Source: Micromonospora sp. WMMD1102 (GTDB taxonomy: Bacteria; Actinomycetota; Actinomycetes; Mycobacteriales; Micromonosporaceae). From it: a stretch of DNA of 64,000 bases. The stretch covers positions 7,133,001 through 7,197,000 of the forward strand of contig NZ_JARUBN010000001.1 of assembly GCF_029626265.1 (NCBI RefSeq), written 5' to 3'. The notes under the pieces are model-generated. The model was not told the origin of the DNA, ran no database searches, and saw only the letters and a program-made list of their open reading frames with translations. A program made the position numbers and the translations under genes. Of the stretch, positions 62,946-64,000 are shown piece after piece. Each line of letters opens with the position of its first letter. The stretch's first letter is position 1.

Positions 62946-64000
62946 TCACCCTTCGACCTCCCGTCCGTCCCCGCTGACCCAGGAGGCCATCAGTTCGATC
63001 AACTCGTCCAGGTCCACCGGCTTGGTGATGTAGTCGCTCGCACCCGCGCCGAGCGCCGACTCGCGGTCGCCGGGCATCGCCTTCGCGGTCAGGAACACCA
63101 CCGGCAGGTCGGTGAAGCGGTGGTTGCGGCGGATCGCCCGGGTCGTCTCGTAGCCGTCCTGGTCCGGCATCATCGCGTCCATCAGCACGATGTCGACCTC
63201 CGGATGCTCGGCGAGCAGGCGTACCCCGTCCACGCCGTTGTCCGAGTAGAGCACGGTCATGCCGTGCAGCTCCAACGCGCTGGTCAGGGCGAAGACGTTG
63301 CGTACGTCGTCGTCGATGATCAGTACGGTGGCGCCGTCGAGCTGCCGGGCCGCCGGGGTGATCGGCCGGTCCGGCTCGGTCGGGGTACGCAGCATCGCCG
63401 GCAGGCCGCCCCGGGGCGTCTGCATCGGCGGTACCGGCACCGGGGCGACCACCGCGTCCGGGGCGAGGACGTCCGGCACGAAGAGGGTGAACGTCGAGCC
63501 CTGTCCCGGCGCCGACGAGACGGTGATGGTGCCACCGATCAGTCTGGCCAGGTCGCGGCTGATCGACAGGCCGAGGCCGGTGCCGCCGTACCGCCGGCTG
63601 GTGGTGCCGTCGGCCTGCTGGAACGCCTCGAAGATCAGCCCGAGTTTGTCGTCGGAGATGCCGATGCCGGTGTCGATGACGGTGAACGCCACCACCTGAC
63701 GTGCGGTCGCCAGCGCGGGTACGTCGAAGAACGCCCCTTCCGGCGCCGGCCCGATCCGCAGTGTCACCGCCCCGTTGTCGGTGAACTTGACCGCGTTGGA
63801 GAGCAGGTTGCGGAGGATCTGCTGCAACCGCTGGGCGTCGGTGACCAGGGTCGGCGGCAGCTCCTTGGAGATCCGTACCTGGAAGTCCAGGCCCTGCTCC
63901 TCGGCCTGTGGCGCGAACGCCTGCTCGACGTAGCCGCGGATCTCGGAGAAGCGCACCTCGGTCGGCTCGACGTCCATCCGGCCCGCCTCGATCTTGGACA
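62946..64000 (-). CDS. hybrid histidine kinase (partial, 5' end outside window)
   Basis: 351 visible codons. Starts mid-protein in the HisKA region (SKIEAGRMDVEP), then the HATPase_c domain: N-box LLSNAVKFTDNG, G1 DTGIGISDDKLGLIFEAFQQADGTTSRRYGGTGLGLSISRDLARLIGG. A Pro-rich linker leads to a C-terminal receiver (VLIIDDDVRNVFAL, D in VLMDAMMPDQDGYETT, K in YITKPVDLDEL). The phosphoacceptor His and sensor domains lie right of base 64000. With the response regulator downstream it forms a multistep relay. Confidence 0.93.
   Translation of the reverse strand, partial: SKIEAGRMDVEPTEVRFSEIRGYVEQAFAPQAEEQGLDFQVRISKELPPTLVTDAQRLQQILRNLLSNAVKFTDNGAVTLRIGPAPEGAFFDVPALATARQVVAFTVIDTGIGISDDKLGLIFEAFQQADGTTSRRYGGTGLGLSISRDLARLIGGTITVSSAPGQGSTFTLFVPDVLAPDAVVAPVPVPPMQTPRGGLPAMLRTPTEPDRPITPAARQLDGATVLIIDDDVRNVFALTSALELHGMTVLYSDNGVDGVRLLAEHPEVDIVLMDAMMPDQDGYETTRAIRRNHRFTDLPVVFLTAKAMPGDRESALGAGASDYITKPVDLDELIELMASWVSGDGREVEG

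Overview
The window is GC-rich actinobacterial chromosome. The codon usage, the many GTG and TTG starts, the GTGA/ATGA gene overlaps and a gene order resembling the Streptomyces SCO4469-SCO4494 neighbourhood (futalosine menaquinone genes beside cytochrome c maturation and hemL) point to an actinomycete, most likely Micromonosporaceae. The family assignment is inference.

Layout. (1) 1-3540, minus: paaABCDE, the phenylacetyl-CoA epoxidase operon; paaE runs off the left edge and paaD carries an in-frame repeat element. (2) 3938-8105: two overlapping secreted serine hydrolases of beta-lactamase fold, mqnA on the opposite strand, and a third Tat-exported one. (3) 8158-16159: a wHTH regulator plus MFS exporter, a divergent AAA ATPase with a DUF234-type C-terminus, a HelR-like RNA polymerase-associated ATPase, a Tat-exported class C-type serine hydrolase and an unknown zinc-ribbon protein. 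(4) 16516-22022: a membrane protein-regulator-ABC operon cut by a 3.96 kb IS21-family element. The element has subterminal repeats, a frameshifted istA, an intact istB and an extra HEAT-like gene. (5) 22096-25285: btuFCD-like cobalamin uptake under a cobalamin riboswitch. (6) 25343-31779: ArsR/SRPBCC/SnoaL operon, recQ, a UMP-kinase paralogue paired with a regulator, and small proteins. (7) 31855-35336: secreted M14 carboxypeptidase and C39-like protease. (8) 35446-51781: the menaquinone region. It holds an MqnE-like protein that lacks the radical-SAM cysteines, NlpC/P60 hydrolase, a very long low-complexity membrane protein, DEAD-box helicase, Cds1 cysteine desulfhydrase with an Lrp regulator, a BldC-like regulator, UbiX, a type I terpene synthase with a long low-complexity insert, UbiA (MqnP-like) and UbiD (MqnL-like). 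(9) 51907-54887: lysE remnant, DUF998 protein, YCII/DGPF protein and ECF sigma factor. (10) 55016-61469, minus: ccsB, resB, ccdA, resA, a histidine phosphatase and hemL. (11) 61704-64000: STAS protein, response regulator and a hybrid histidine kinase that runs off the right edge.

How it fits together. mqnA plus the UbiA, UbiD and UbiX homologues supply the futalosine menaquinone pathway, and hemL with ccsB/resB/ccdA/resA supplies haem and cytochrome c maturation, so much of the window serves respiration. The most surprising observation is that the MqnE homologue sits with these genes but has no CxxxCxxC iron-sulphur motif in any frame. Several unrelated genes (recQ, terpene synthase, btuD, DUF4229, DEAD helicase, MqnE-like, the 872-residue protein) contain in-frame tandem repeats of 15-24 bp.
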